Of a DNA stretch of 11,756 nucleotides, positions 1 through 8,582 are shown in pieces. The notes beneath the pieces are model-generated. The model did no database searches and was not told where the DNA came from. It saw only the letters and a list, made by a program, of their open reading frames with translations. How positions within the stretch are numbered: position 1 is the first letter of the stretch; the number at the start of each line of letters is the position of its first letter. The stretch is from Gymnopilus junonius. Taxonomy: Eukaryota; Basidiomycota; Agaricomycetes; Agaricales; Galerinaceae. The translations under genes were made by a program, and so were the position numbers. Where the stretch lies: positions 1-11,756 of the forward strand of contig JADNYJ010000838.1 of NCBI GenBank assembly GCA_015501075.1, given 5' to 3'.

Positions 1-603
1 CTTCCTGCATCCCGATCGAGTCCAGTCATTTGCAATTCGCATCATAATCTCGAACCCTCCTCCTCCATACTTTATATGGCATTTATTTATATGTGTCTTT
101 GTGGCCCTTGTTATCAAGGACCAATGAAGCGGCATCCGATAGACACAGTCACACAGACCAGACGGTCAATAGCTAATTAGATAGTCAGTAGTTACATTAG
201 TACCCGTAGATAGAAACCTTGAATAGAATCGATTTACATTGAAGACTGAAGTAGATGTCAAGCCAATGTTATGCGGCATGTGACTGCGATCACAGGATCT
301 GCAAGCCTCTGCTCATATACGAGAGACGCGATTACTCAGCAACCAGAGCACCGACGATCGAGATATTGGTCTCATTCGAAAGCTATTGATGTATAGAATT
401 TAATTATCATAGTTTTGGAGCTTAGTAAAAGACCCCTCTATGTTTAAATCGATGATCTTTGAAGGTGAATGACCAGCAGCTTCCCAATTTGGAAGGCCGG
501 CTATCCGGCATACCGGCTAACTCGGTTATCCTGGACCGGGTGAGAATGTGCTCCGCTGCCCTTGGGAAATGCGCTCCGAAGGCAATTGTAAGATAGCTCT
601 TCA
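1..603. other. AT-rich intergenic sequence, nothing recognised
   Basis: I see no gene here. Open frames are short (the longest is about 65 codons, minus strand, 422-619), with no family resemblance and no flanking splice sites that would extend them. No tRNA A/B-box pair, transposon ends or LTR ends were recognised. The left edge of the window may cut a neighbouring gene's flank, but no coding sequence can be read at the edge. Confidence 0.6.
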
Positions 604-657
604 AAAAGTAGCTGCGCAATTAAAAGTAGCTCCTCAATTAAAAGTAGCTGCATGATC
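604..657 (+). repeat. 18-bp tandem repeat, three copies
   Basis: Three head-to-tail 18-bp units lie at 604-621, 622-639 and 640-657. Each starts with AAAAGTAGCT. The first two end in a CAATT tail (AAAAGTAGCTGCGCAATT and AAAAGTAGCTCCTCAATT); the third diverges after the first 12 bases. An isolated AAAAGTAGCT recurs at 712-721. The third copy and the isolated copy are both followed within about 10 bases by GGAT(G)TTGCGCT, which suggests that a longer unit was duplicated and then decayed. The function is unknown; the repeat is outside any gene model. Confidence 0.75.
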
Positions 658-731
658 GGATGTTGCGCTATACAATTAAACTTGCTGAACTGGATTCCGA
701 GGTCGCTCCTTAAAAGTAGCTTAGCTCAGGA

Positions 732-767
732 TTGCGCTTTCACCTCAAAAATTGAGCTTGAGCGCAA
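732..767. repeat. Imperfect inverted repeat (hairpin)
   Basis: TTGCGCT at 732-738 is complementary to AGCGCAA at 761-767. An inner CTCAA (743-748 region) pairs with TTGAG (752-756). The stem is interrupted and the loop short. It directly follows the AAAAGTAGCT repeat cluster and shares its TTGCGCT motif, so it may be part of the same decayed repetitive sequence. It is not a terminator; this is a eukaryotic sequence. Confidence 0.4.
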
Positions 768-2689
768 AATATCTGTGCTCGAGCATAATTCATGGAATAG
801 GGTCAATATAGCTTAATTTACAGGGAAATTGGTCTAAAAGTTGCGGTTGCACCGGGAATATATTGCGATTAATTAATGTACAGTTTCACCACCATACCAA
901 CGCGACTGGCGTGACCGCAGCTATAAACTGAGTACGCCCCATGAACATGATGGTCAGACGAACTCGTAGCCTAACGTATTTCAGACCTATGAGACGATCT
1001 TTATATATTTGCCAGAGTTAACGAACGTGGGCTGTTCGGTAAAGTCAGAAGCAATGAACTGCATGGCAAGACCGGGAATTGAGCGGGAAGGCGAAGTTAT
1101 AAATAGCTCCTAACTTTCGAAAGCGCTCAAAATTTGCACTCGCGCAGCACGATCTGTCGACTGACTTGCTGGGCAGGTTGAAGCAAGGGGAAATAAATTC
1201 TCATGTTCATCGGATGCCCCACTCAGGAGCGTGAGTATTATAGGGATCTGGACCTGGATAGACCGTTGTATTGATAGTTTATCGTCCTCGGAAGCCCATG
1301 CGAGTAAAAGCAATAGACCAGTTGATTCGTTGAACTTGAAATCCTTGTTGTTTGGTGCTGCTTGGCTTGCTGGCCTCAATCAGTCAATGACATCACACTT
1401 ACCACGGTTCGATCGATCACTGGGGTTGACAGCTGCTGTATTTCATCTACCCGAATGAGAGAAATGCACGCATACAGTACACTCATAACGCCCATGGAAA
1501 CGGCCATTTTATGAAGCATTATGACACTACAGTTTGACTGATCGGGGGCCCTTTTTGAACTGCCAAAAATGATTTGTTATAAAAAATATCCATAAACTTA
1601 TCCACGAGATTGTGTATTTTGAGAACGGAAATATGTCCTTTACTAACTCTGCAATCCTTATAAGTCACTATCAAGCCGTTTGCAAGCACTTAAGTTACTT
1701 TATTATTGTACTTCCACTTGCATTTTATTCAACGTAATTGCACACATGATACTATGGTAATTGCATGCCTTATACTGCGATGGCTAAATATGTAATGTAA
1801 CGACTACGAGGCAAGGGAGGATCAGCGGAGTGGAGCCGCAAAGTTTTCGCTCTCACGATTGCTTAAAATTTCTGGTTTTCCAACAACGAACCTAGTACGA
1901 AGCTTACGATATGAAATTCCGGCATTGTTGGCCAATTGGGTTACTTACGGACAAGAATCTGAAGGCCCGGCACACAGGCTCGCAAGAAGAGTCTTATAAT
2001 TTTGTAGATGATGTCGCAGACAAATATATATAGAAGTTGAGGGGAAGAGATGGTTACTACCAGCCTTGGCGATGGATAGTTGATTTGGTCGGGTGTCCAT
2101 GCGATCATGCCAGCAGTAAAGTCCTTTTTCCAAAAATTTCAAATGTCTACTAACGCCGCCGATAAATGAAATTCGGCAAATATTATGGCAAGGTATTTTC
2201 GCATAGCATAGATGAATCCGGATGGCTGTCACGCAAGAGGTCGCATGTCGCATATGTGGATGCCTTGGGATGTTGTCAATGCCCAAATTGGAGAGAATAT
2301 TGACTGGGGGACTGGGGGCATAAAACCACGGCTAGTGCAACAAACAAAAGAAAACGACTTGTGTACGGACAATCACTGATGCCTTGGGTTTGAGAATTGA
2401 GCATCAACTAACCCCTTCCGTAAAATCACAAAGCATAGGTATGCCTGACAGGTAGTTCAGAAGGAGTTCCGACGTGGTCGTACGCTTTTGTCGGGAGTGT
2501 TGAGTGCACAACGCCTGCCATATTCATGGACAAAAAGTAACTGGTGAGAAACAAGACTGAGGCGTGAATAAGCTGAGTTTTACGTGGAGAGACAGACGGC
2601 AAAGCCTGGAAGATCCTTACCGACTAACAGAGAGAAGGGAAGAATATAACGACCTGCCACATAGAGAGATTCTTCTGCCTGTTTTCAGG
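768..2689. other. Long intergenic stretch without a defensible gene
   Basis: About 1.9 kb of mostly AT-rich sequence. Short open frames exist on both strands (for example 1110-1379 minus, 1231-1458 plus, 1945-2286 minus, 2564-2761 plus), but none has a recognisable domain. The best candidate is a possible two-exon minus-strand gene at 1519-1110, which is kept as a low-grade finding because its splice acceptor (AAG) is poor. No transposon or LTR ends were recognised. The portion next to 2690 should include the 3' UTR of the small minus-strand gene. Confidence 0.5.
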
Positions 2690-2956
2690 TTACGTTTGAC
2701 TCGGATTATCGGAAGGAGCTGGTGCAGAGTCTCCCTCTTTCCTTGCTTCATCGTTTGCTGATGACTGAGGACGTTGACCAGATGCTTTCTGTCGCGAAAT
2801 GGTGGCCTGCTCAGCCGGTTGGCTACGGGCTTTCTCCTCAGCAATTCTCCGTGATTCGGTCCAAAGGGAGAGCGTATAATTGTACAAGGCGCGCGCGTAG
2901 AGCGTAAGGGGGTCGGCGTTATTATCGGTGGATGGGCTGTTTGACGAGTTGGACAT
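2690..2956 (-). CDS. Small unknown protein, 88 residues
   Basis: I do not recognise this protein. It is a single uninterrupted frame from ATG at 2956 to TAA at 2692-2690. The frame stays open upstream to 3103, but the ATG at 2956 is preferred: its context is GAAATG (purine at -3), the protein after it has organised composition, and a TATA box sits about 150 bp upstream. Residues 1-14 are Ser/Asn-rich. Residues about 15-45 (DPLTLYARALYNYTLSLWTE followed by a basic/acidic stretch) look like an amphipathic or coiled helix. Residues 46-88 are polar, rich in Gln, Ala, Ser, Asp and Pro, and probably disordered. There is no signal peptide or membrane segment, so a soluble nuclear/cytosolic or small adaptor role is possible, but that is guesswork. 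It is encoded on the same strand as the channel gene and downstream of it, about 0.7 kb away. Confidence 0.6.
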   Translation of the reverse strand: MSNSSNSPSTDNNADPLTLYARALYNYTLSLWTESRRIAEEKARSQPAEQATISRQKASGQRPQSSANDEARKEGDSAPAPSDNPSQT

Positions 2957-3106
2957 TTCTCGAACGCAAAAGGATAGACAGCGTGAAAGGAGTTTAGTGA
3001 AAGAGAAATATCCGGCTGCTGTCGTGTATATCAGCCGTGTTGGAGGGAAAAGTGTGAGTGGATAAAGGCGGGAAGTGGAGGTTAAATTTTCTTTGTTAAC
3101 CAAGGA

Positions 3107-3113
3107 TTATATA
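3107..3113 (-). promoter_or_regulatory. TATA box for the small 88-residue gene
   Basis: The minus strand reads CTATATAATC, giving TATATAA at 3113-3107. It lies about 150 bp upstream of the ATG at 2956. That spacing fits a fungal TATA box with a 5' leader of roughly 100 nt. It supports the small gene being transcribed from its own promoter and not being a chance open frame. Confidence 0.5.
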
Positions 3114-3406
3114 GGCGTTGACACCCGGATCACGCTCTAAGTATTAATTGCTTAATGCAATTTCCGTCAATTTGTCAGAGACAAACATTCTACGCAACAT
3201 CCTAAAGAATTCGATGCAAGAACTGCGGTGAGAAATCCTGATGCTGGCACGTTGTCAAGATCGAACACTTCCTTGCAGGGTCCACAATTAGGATTCATGG
3301 GAAGATCAACATTGTGCACAACGAATCCGAGGGTCAAAGGTTCCAGTAAACATCCTAATCTAGGTCGAAAATGTTTTTGTTTTTGCCAAAAAGATTGCGT
3401 AGGCCA

Positions 3407-3414
3407 TGACGTCA
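3407..3414. promoter_or_regulatory. Perfect CRE-type palindrome TGACGTCA
   Basis: TGACGTCA is the consensus site of ATF/CREB-type bZIP factors, which in fungi act in stress and nutrient responses. It lies about 300 bp upstream of the TATA box of the minus-strand small gene. A near match (TGACGTCG) occurs at about 3516-3523. Binding is inferred from the motif alone; an 8-mer can occur by chance. Confidence 0.35.
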
Positions 3415-3640
3415 TCGGTACCAGTCTTGGCATTGCCAGGCATTGCCCTGATTTCGTCACAGGTTGGCAGCGACCCAGAGCAATCTGGATTCCATTTAGG
3501 ATTTCAATTTTATCGTGACGTCGTCGTCATTAGTTTTACAGTCAACGAAGAGGTATGTATAATCTAATATAGCCCTGCACAAGAATGTCAATAATAACCA
3601 AAGATGGTCCATGTGAAAATAAGGAACAAAAATGCTGTCA

Positions 3641-6600
3641 TCATCTTGAAGGGCGGCGCGAGGACGTGGATATCCTGGGTATGACGTCTTCCTTCGCGCG
3701 TACATCTAGAGTCACTTGTAAATTGTGATACTTCTGGAGATCGACAGCTTCAGAGCGAGCTACTCCAGCCAAGTCGTTGGGCAGCCAGATAATTGGTGGG
3801 GGGGCAATTAATTCTGGGGCATACATAATTCCCGCCATATCCTCAGCATGGTCGGTAAACGGCAGAGGAGGGAGGAGTGGTGGAGCATCAGGGTGCGTGC
3901 GTGCGGCTCTTTCGGTTGCCGTGAGATCGTCTAACGTTTCAGTATCTGGAGAAGCAAGTCTTTAATTGATCATCATCGATGATGAATTAACTTACGTAGG
4001 GGTACGGCGCCTTGGTAAGAGGAAGACGAGGGCATTACCGCCAGAGTGACACTCATCATCTCTAACACAGAAGCCATTGAACCTCGAGTGGGATTACCAG
4101 GCAGGCTGCTACCGTTTACTGTGTCCGTTTCCGTATTGAGATAGCGTTCAGCGCCACTGGTAAATGTTTCCAGGGAGTTTTGAGTTATAGGACTCAGGGA
4201 ATTCTGTCCCGGGAGCCTCGTTTTCAAGTTCGTATAGACTTCGACAAACAATATGACGAAGGCTCCTGTCCCTAGGAGAATTCCCCCTTCTATCCAAAAC
4301 CTCAGTGACAAAACAATCAGTCCAAGCAGAATTGGCTGGAAAGAGAGTAGCGTCCCGAAGCGACGGAGAAGCCAGATTTGCAGCAGGCCTCCCGTCTGTG
4401 AATGAGTCCGAGCATATACATATCCGACCAGGAAGCGGTGAGCTGTAGGTGGAAATTAGTTGATATCCACAAAACAACATAACAGCGTCATACCGATCAA
4501 AGTTAGGAGGAGCAGTATTACGACAGCAGGAGCGATCAACGGAAAAATTAACGCAAACGTAGATGCAAAAACGATAGCAAGAACGCAAGCGCCGATGGCA
4601 AACGAAGGGTCGTACGTCCTCGGGTAAACAGCTAGAAATCATCAATCAATTTAAAAAAAAAGTGTTATGCCACAGATGTGTACATGCCTCGAAAACGTTG
4701 TCGTGGAGTCACCGCTTGCTTCTCAGCGCGGAGTACACGCCAAAGGCGGAGAGGTTGTAAAAGGAGCAGAGCAGGGAAAATAATAGCAACATTAATGATA
4801 AGGGCGAGGCAGAGAATACTCATGAAGACAGAGCCATTTGCAATAGTCTCCGTTGGAGCCGTGTGTGTATTCAGAGCCTGCATAGAAAATAGAATAGCTC
4901 CGATGGCAACTAGCCAGATCGTTCCAACGACAGTCAAGACAAAGAAAGTGATTTTGAAAACAAGAAGTTGGTTTCCAGAAATAGATATAGACCCGTGAAT
5001 AGTAGCAACTCCTATGAGAAACCTGGTCAGCACAACCTCCACAAAGATATCGAGAAGACTAACGATATATAATCCATAGACCAGCAATAATAAAAATTGT
5101 GGCGGCTACTGTAGGTGCAAGAATGGTTGCGATGCCTGCTGCAATTGTGTTGGCTCTCACAAGAGGCTGGAAGAAGGGGATATAATGGGCAACGTCTGGA
5201 GCTGGCGCCAGGAACAGTCCAACAGCTGCCGTCACTGAAAGTTGTGTTATGGAAGTCCCTCGTAGGAGAAATTTGACTTACAGGCAACAGCCAAAATTAC
5301 CGACACGATGGTAACGACAGACCACAATACCCAAGAGTCCAATCCAGTCCTCTCATTCTGAAGTACGTCCCATCTAATATCTTCTTTTGCTCTACCCTCG
5401 ATCATCTGGATGCCTGGAATAAATCTTAGACCACGACCCACCATTAACCACCCGTTGATACCCGTGCCCGACGCTATATCATTGTAGCTCTCCCGCTGAG
5501 CTTCAGCAATGTCCGCATTTATTATCTTTAGCCTCGAGCGCCATTGTGTGATCTCAGCGTAAACGTCACCCAGATCGTCGAATCCAAGTCCATCAAGAGG
5601 CCGTACGAACGGTTGGGACGGCTGAAGTCGAAGATGGGGAGGTGGGACAGAATCGGGATCGGGGGCTTCATTTCGGAGTGGAAATGTATCTCGGTGTGTA
5701 GATGGTGGCGTCTCATCTTTCCTGGGACGAGGTCGACGCAAGAAGGAAGACGGCCCCGCTTGATCAGGAGGTATGCCATTGAAATCAGAGCTGTACTCTT
5801 CGGGGCCATTTGCTGAGAGGTCAACCCATTCCTCGTCTTGCTCTGGGATAGATTGCACAACGCCATGTTCATCAACGTGCATGTCATCGTATGAAGTAAG
5901 CCCATAATTCGGTCCAAACAATCTTGGGTCGGGAATGGGTGGTAACCAACTTTCATGTCCTTCAGCTGGTCCCAATTCGCCTGACTTCTCGACGGCAACA
6001 TGACTACCAAGAGGCAGCCGCCCGTACGCAGCAGAGTTGCGATTCACTTCCATGAACCTGCTACCAATGACCCGGGAATTAATTGAATCCGCTAGGCTCT
6101 GATGTTTACCAGCATTGGAGTCGGCGAACTTTCCTCCATTTACGCCTGAAACTCCACGGAGCTTATAGTATGACGAAGGTGCGACAAAAGAGGATGGAGC
6201 AAGAGAGGATGCGGCATATGCATGATTCATATGTCGACGTGGTCGTGACCTCCGTTTTTGAGGGGCGAGAGGAAGCGGGCGGCTGATATATGGCCTTCTT
6301 GGGTCGGCGGGAGGAGGAGGACTGGGAACAAAATCGAGAACTGACGGATCAGGAGTCGTGACACGGAATGAGCTGATGTATTTGGTTTCTGCAATTTCAA
6401 GGTTTTCCAGAATTTCATCACGTTCGTCGATGAGGAGGGCCAATTTGTGCGTATCCCTACAAACTCAAGGTTATAATGGTATACTGACGCAAGAGAAAGA
6501 AAACATTACCCAATTGAAAAGAGACTCTGAATGTCAATCTCTGCATTACTTAGATCATCTCTTTGATGGAGGGGTTGCTCTTCTTCCCTTCTTCTCGTTC

Positions 6601-8010
6601 TCCTCTCTCCGTTCCGTGGACGAACACCTCCATTTCTTTTACCGGCATCGCCCAAGGACGAACTGAGCCCGATCTTTACAAGGTAATCTTTAAACTGCTT
6701 TTCTCCCCATGTTGTAAACCCAGGAGCCTTCCGAGCACTAAGCCATCCCAAGTCCTTGCCTTCACATTTCACTTCTAACCATCTGCGTCGGTAATCGACT
6801 ACCTTATTGAATTCCTTGATTATCTTGATTAAGGCGGGTAGAAGCCCAACCAGAATTGTTAATACAGTCAAGACAATTACTCGAATGTGAACATTGGATG
6901 GGTCTGGGCCAGAAAGGGTTTCTCTGCGTTGCAGCCTAGAGGTGCTAGCGATTGTGGCATTGCCGCTTTGAATTGTCCTGAGAAGGCGAATCAAGCTGAG
7001 GTCTGAGAGAGTGGAGTAGCCACCGCCAAAAACAGCAGGAGACGGCTGATTGGCGTTGCAAGGAGTATTAACAAGATAGAGAGGAAGGGCACCAGCTAGT
7101 GCAAGAACAGACCAACCCAAAGCAATGAGCAAGGCAACCCATAAAGAACGTTGACTGAGCTCTTCATCCGAGGGAAATAACTTGGCATCCTGGACTGCCG
7201 AGCGACCTGCATTTGAGACGTCTGTAGGCACTGCGGGAATGAGAGGTACTTTCGGGAAAAGGAAGGCAAGGAAAGATGAGCCGAGTGGTTTTGGCCGGAG
7301 ACTTTAACAGGTTCAGAACTACTAGAAAATATGAATAACGTCGAGGGACGCACTCTTGTTGCACAAACCACTCTCGCAACGCGTAAACTTGTCGGAAACG
7401 AGGACGCAAAATGGCAAATAAGAGCTGGTTCGTTGGGAGTAAGTAAATTGAATGACACGCATGAATCTTGACTGATCACGCTCACCCAAAGTATTAAACC
7501 AATTGTACTCGGGACAATCACTACAGATAATATCCCAGTGGCTGCAGAATCAAAGCCTGTCCCTGGGCACACTACCCCAGCCCTAGACCGAAATGCGGAC
7601 GCTGTGCTGAACTCGGCAGATGTGGTTGAAAACATGGATGACGTTGTTGAAAGGATTGAGAATTCTTGAGTTATGACTGATTGTGAAAAAGACGTAAAGG
7701 TCGTGGCGGCTTTCGTAACAGTAGTTACTGGAAACGAGGTCGTAAAAGCGGAACCACTGGAGACACCCAATGGTGAAGCTGAGGTATGCGTTGGGTCTGC
7801 ACTGAAAGGGGAGGGAGAGGGTAAATTTGTCGAAGAGATGGTGGTTGAAGGTGTCGCAGAGGGTATCACATTAGAGGAAGCCATCGAACCAGTGGAAGTA
7901 GATGGGCTTGAGCCAGAAGCTAATGAAGACGTGCTCCAGTCCGTATTGAGATCGTTGCGGGGTCGTAACAAGTATATTCGTTCATGAGTACAAGAATCCG
8001 TAGAAAACAT
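3641..8010 (-). CDS. CSC1/OSCA-family (DUF221) stress-gated cation channel
   Basis: Predicted mechanosensitive/osmosensitive, calcium-permeable channel of the CSC1/OSCA/TMEM63 family, probably in the plasma membrane. Minus-strand exons: 8010-7486, 7424-7354, 7301-6510, 6456-5282, 5234-5064, 5011-4688, 4631-4494, 4442-3996, 3945-3641. All junctions keep frame, giving 1315 residues and TGA at 3643-3641. Layout: Ser/Thr-rich, probably extracellular N-terminus (about 26-145); membrane segments near 157-183, 252-277 and 336-359; a cytosolic loop of about 480 residues (360-837), partly proline-rich and disordered, ending in the family-like EDIRW motif (821-825); then hydrophobic segments near 838-864, 880-911, 926-953, 970-996, 1030-1065, 1094-1112 and 1114-1136; and a cytosolic tail with APPPIIWLPND. 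TPRQRFRAVYPRTYDPSF (1013-1030) precedes the core helices. Yeast CSC1 is about 780 residues, so this form is much longer, which I believe is usual for basidiomycete homologues. The start at 8010 has A at -3; a later in-frame Met is possible. One intron is GC-AG. Confidence 0.82.
3946..3995 (-). other. Intron 8 of the channel gene, contains a palindrome
   Basis: This 50-nt intron runs from GTAAGT to CTCCAG. Splicing joins C to AT to make a His codon and restores the frame into the conserved C-terminal tail. Its centre is a perfect 16-bp palindrome, TCATCATCGATGATGA (3970-3985). Flanking TTAATT (3962-3967) and ATTAA (3986-3990) can extend the stem with a small bulge. In RNA this could fold into a hairpin covering about 29 of the 50 intron nucleotides. 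Confidence 0.7.
4632..4687 (-). other. Intron 6 of the channel gene, non-canonical GC-AG
   Basis: The exon ends CGA-G at 4688 and the intron starts GCATGT. The acceptor is TTTCTAG, ending at 4632. Joining G to CT gives Ala and restores the family motif RQRFR-A-VYPRTYDPSF. The nearest GT donor (GTACAC, 3 nt further in) would put the downstream exon out of frame. Apart from the C at +2, the donor keeps AG before the site and GT at +5/+6, typical of functional GC donors. Length is 56 nt, matching the gene's other introns. Confidence 0.75.
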
Positions 8011-8426
8011 CGTAAACCTGGTGGTCCAGGGGGGTATATGGAGAGGGTAACAAGTAAAGTTGGGAGGTCAACTTTTCGAACCACTAATAATCCAAAAAAG
8101 GCAATTGTCCTGCTTTGATTGCTATACAACGCGACTCTTCGAGCGTCGACTAGCACTTCTGAGGGGACGGGAGAGGTTGCTTTCCAAGTGGAGGGCAAAT
8201 GGATGTGTGGGGTGTATACACATCTCGCCCCTCACCGCCAATATGTCAACATGCGAGTGAAAAAACACGTTGTCTCCCAGGGAACTCTGCAGTATTTTTG
8301 TACACGAGTGCTTAGTTCTATTGTAATTCTACGCTTTTCGTCCACAAAGGGTTGCCATAGATATTATAAGGCGTGATTTCTATTCATAAAGGTCGTTAAA
8401 AGCTAGGCCTCCCTTGCGCTACTTTA
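8011..8426. promoter_or_regulatory. Channel-gene side of the divergent promoter
   Basis: The 416 bp between the channel start codon and the transposon-like element contain no gene I can support. The open frames here (for example 8119-8376 plus and 7920-8198 minus) have no recognisable content. On the minus strand, the last 50 bases before the channel ATG are pyrimidine-rich, as expected of a fungal promoter or leader. Together with 9184-9245 this was probably a single divergent promoter of roughly 480 bp before the element inserted. Confidence 0.5.
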
Positions 8427-8506
8427 CAGCCGTTTCGGAAATTCTTGTCCGCGTGACTTTTGTTCGTTTCAAAGAAAGGAAAATCACAGAAATCACAGAA
8501 ATTCAA
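8427..8506 (+). repeat. Left terminal inverted repeat, about 80 bp
   Basis: The outer 33 bp match the right end perfectly. Then comes an AT-rich diverged section, then an inner 17-bp block AAATCACAGAAATTCAA (8490-8506) that is again identical to the right end. The inner block begins 63 bp from this terminus and 62 bp from the other, so the two repeats are collinear with one net indel. The AAATCACAG motif is doubled here (8481-8489 and 8490-8498). Confidence 0.85.
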
Positions 8507-8582
8507 AAAATTCATTGTTCGACTCTCTACGCTCCTTTCTGCCTCTAACAACGCAAGCTACACCCATTTAACCACCCATACA

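Larger units (their letters stand above)
2957..3640. other. Intergenic: small-gene promoter and channel-gene 3' flank
   Basis: This region separates the stop codon of the channel gene (3641) from the start of the 88-residue gene (2956). It should hold the 3' UTR of the channel gene and the promoter of the small gene. Overlapping open frames on both strands at 3167-3518 have no recognisable content. Visible motifs are the TATA box, a CRE-type palindrome at 3407-3414, a related TGACGTCG near 3516, and a 10-bp tandem duplication, GGCATTGCC(A/C), at 3429-3448. No clear AATAAA-type signal was seen next to the channel stop codon. Confidence 0.5.

Noticed and set aside
1405..1420. GGTTCGATCGATC, resembling a tRNA B box
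   Set aside because: No matching A box at the right distance and no cloverleaf arms could be found around it.
1945..2286. 113-codon open frame on the minus strand
   Set aside because: Composition looks random (many His, Cys and Ile in no pattern), there is no domain, no convincing start context and no splice sites linking it to anything.
3167..3518. Overlapping 96- to 97-codon frames on both strands between the channel and the small gene
   Set aside because: Neither translation resembles a known protein. The region is expected to be 3' flank and promoter, and both strands are open over the same bases, which is often chance.
4665..4687. Reading exon 6 of the channel gene through to the stop (…RFRGMYTSVA) as a protein end
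   Set aside because: The conserved core helices continue in the exon after 4631. The GC-AG junction restores the family motif exactly, so the stop is intronic.
5012..5087. Continuous frame across 5087-5012 (LVYGLYIVSLLD…) as coding
   Set aside because: It is out of frame with exon 5. GTTAGT at 5063, a GTGCTGACC branch motif and CATAG at 5012 define a 52-nt intron that restores frame.
5528..6286. Long alternative frames (160 codons minus, 90 and 67 codons plus)
   Set aside because: They are shadows of exon 4 of the channel gene, whose frame is continuous for 391 codons and joins correctly at both ends.
7673..7987. 104-codon plus-strand frame rich in Glu, Val and Gly
   Set aside because: It is the antisense of the Ser/Thr-rich exon 1 of the channel; the Glu/Val/Gly richness is the direct complement of Ser/Thr codons.
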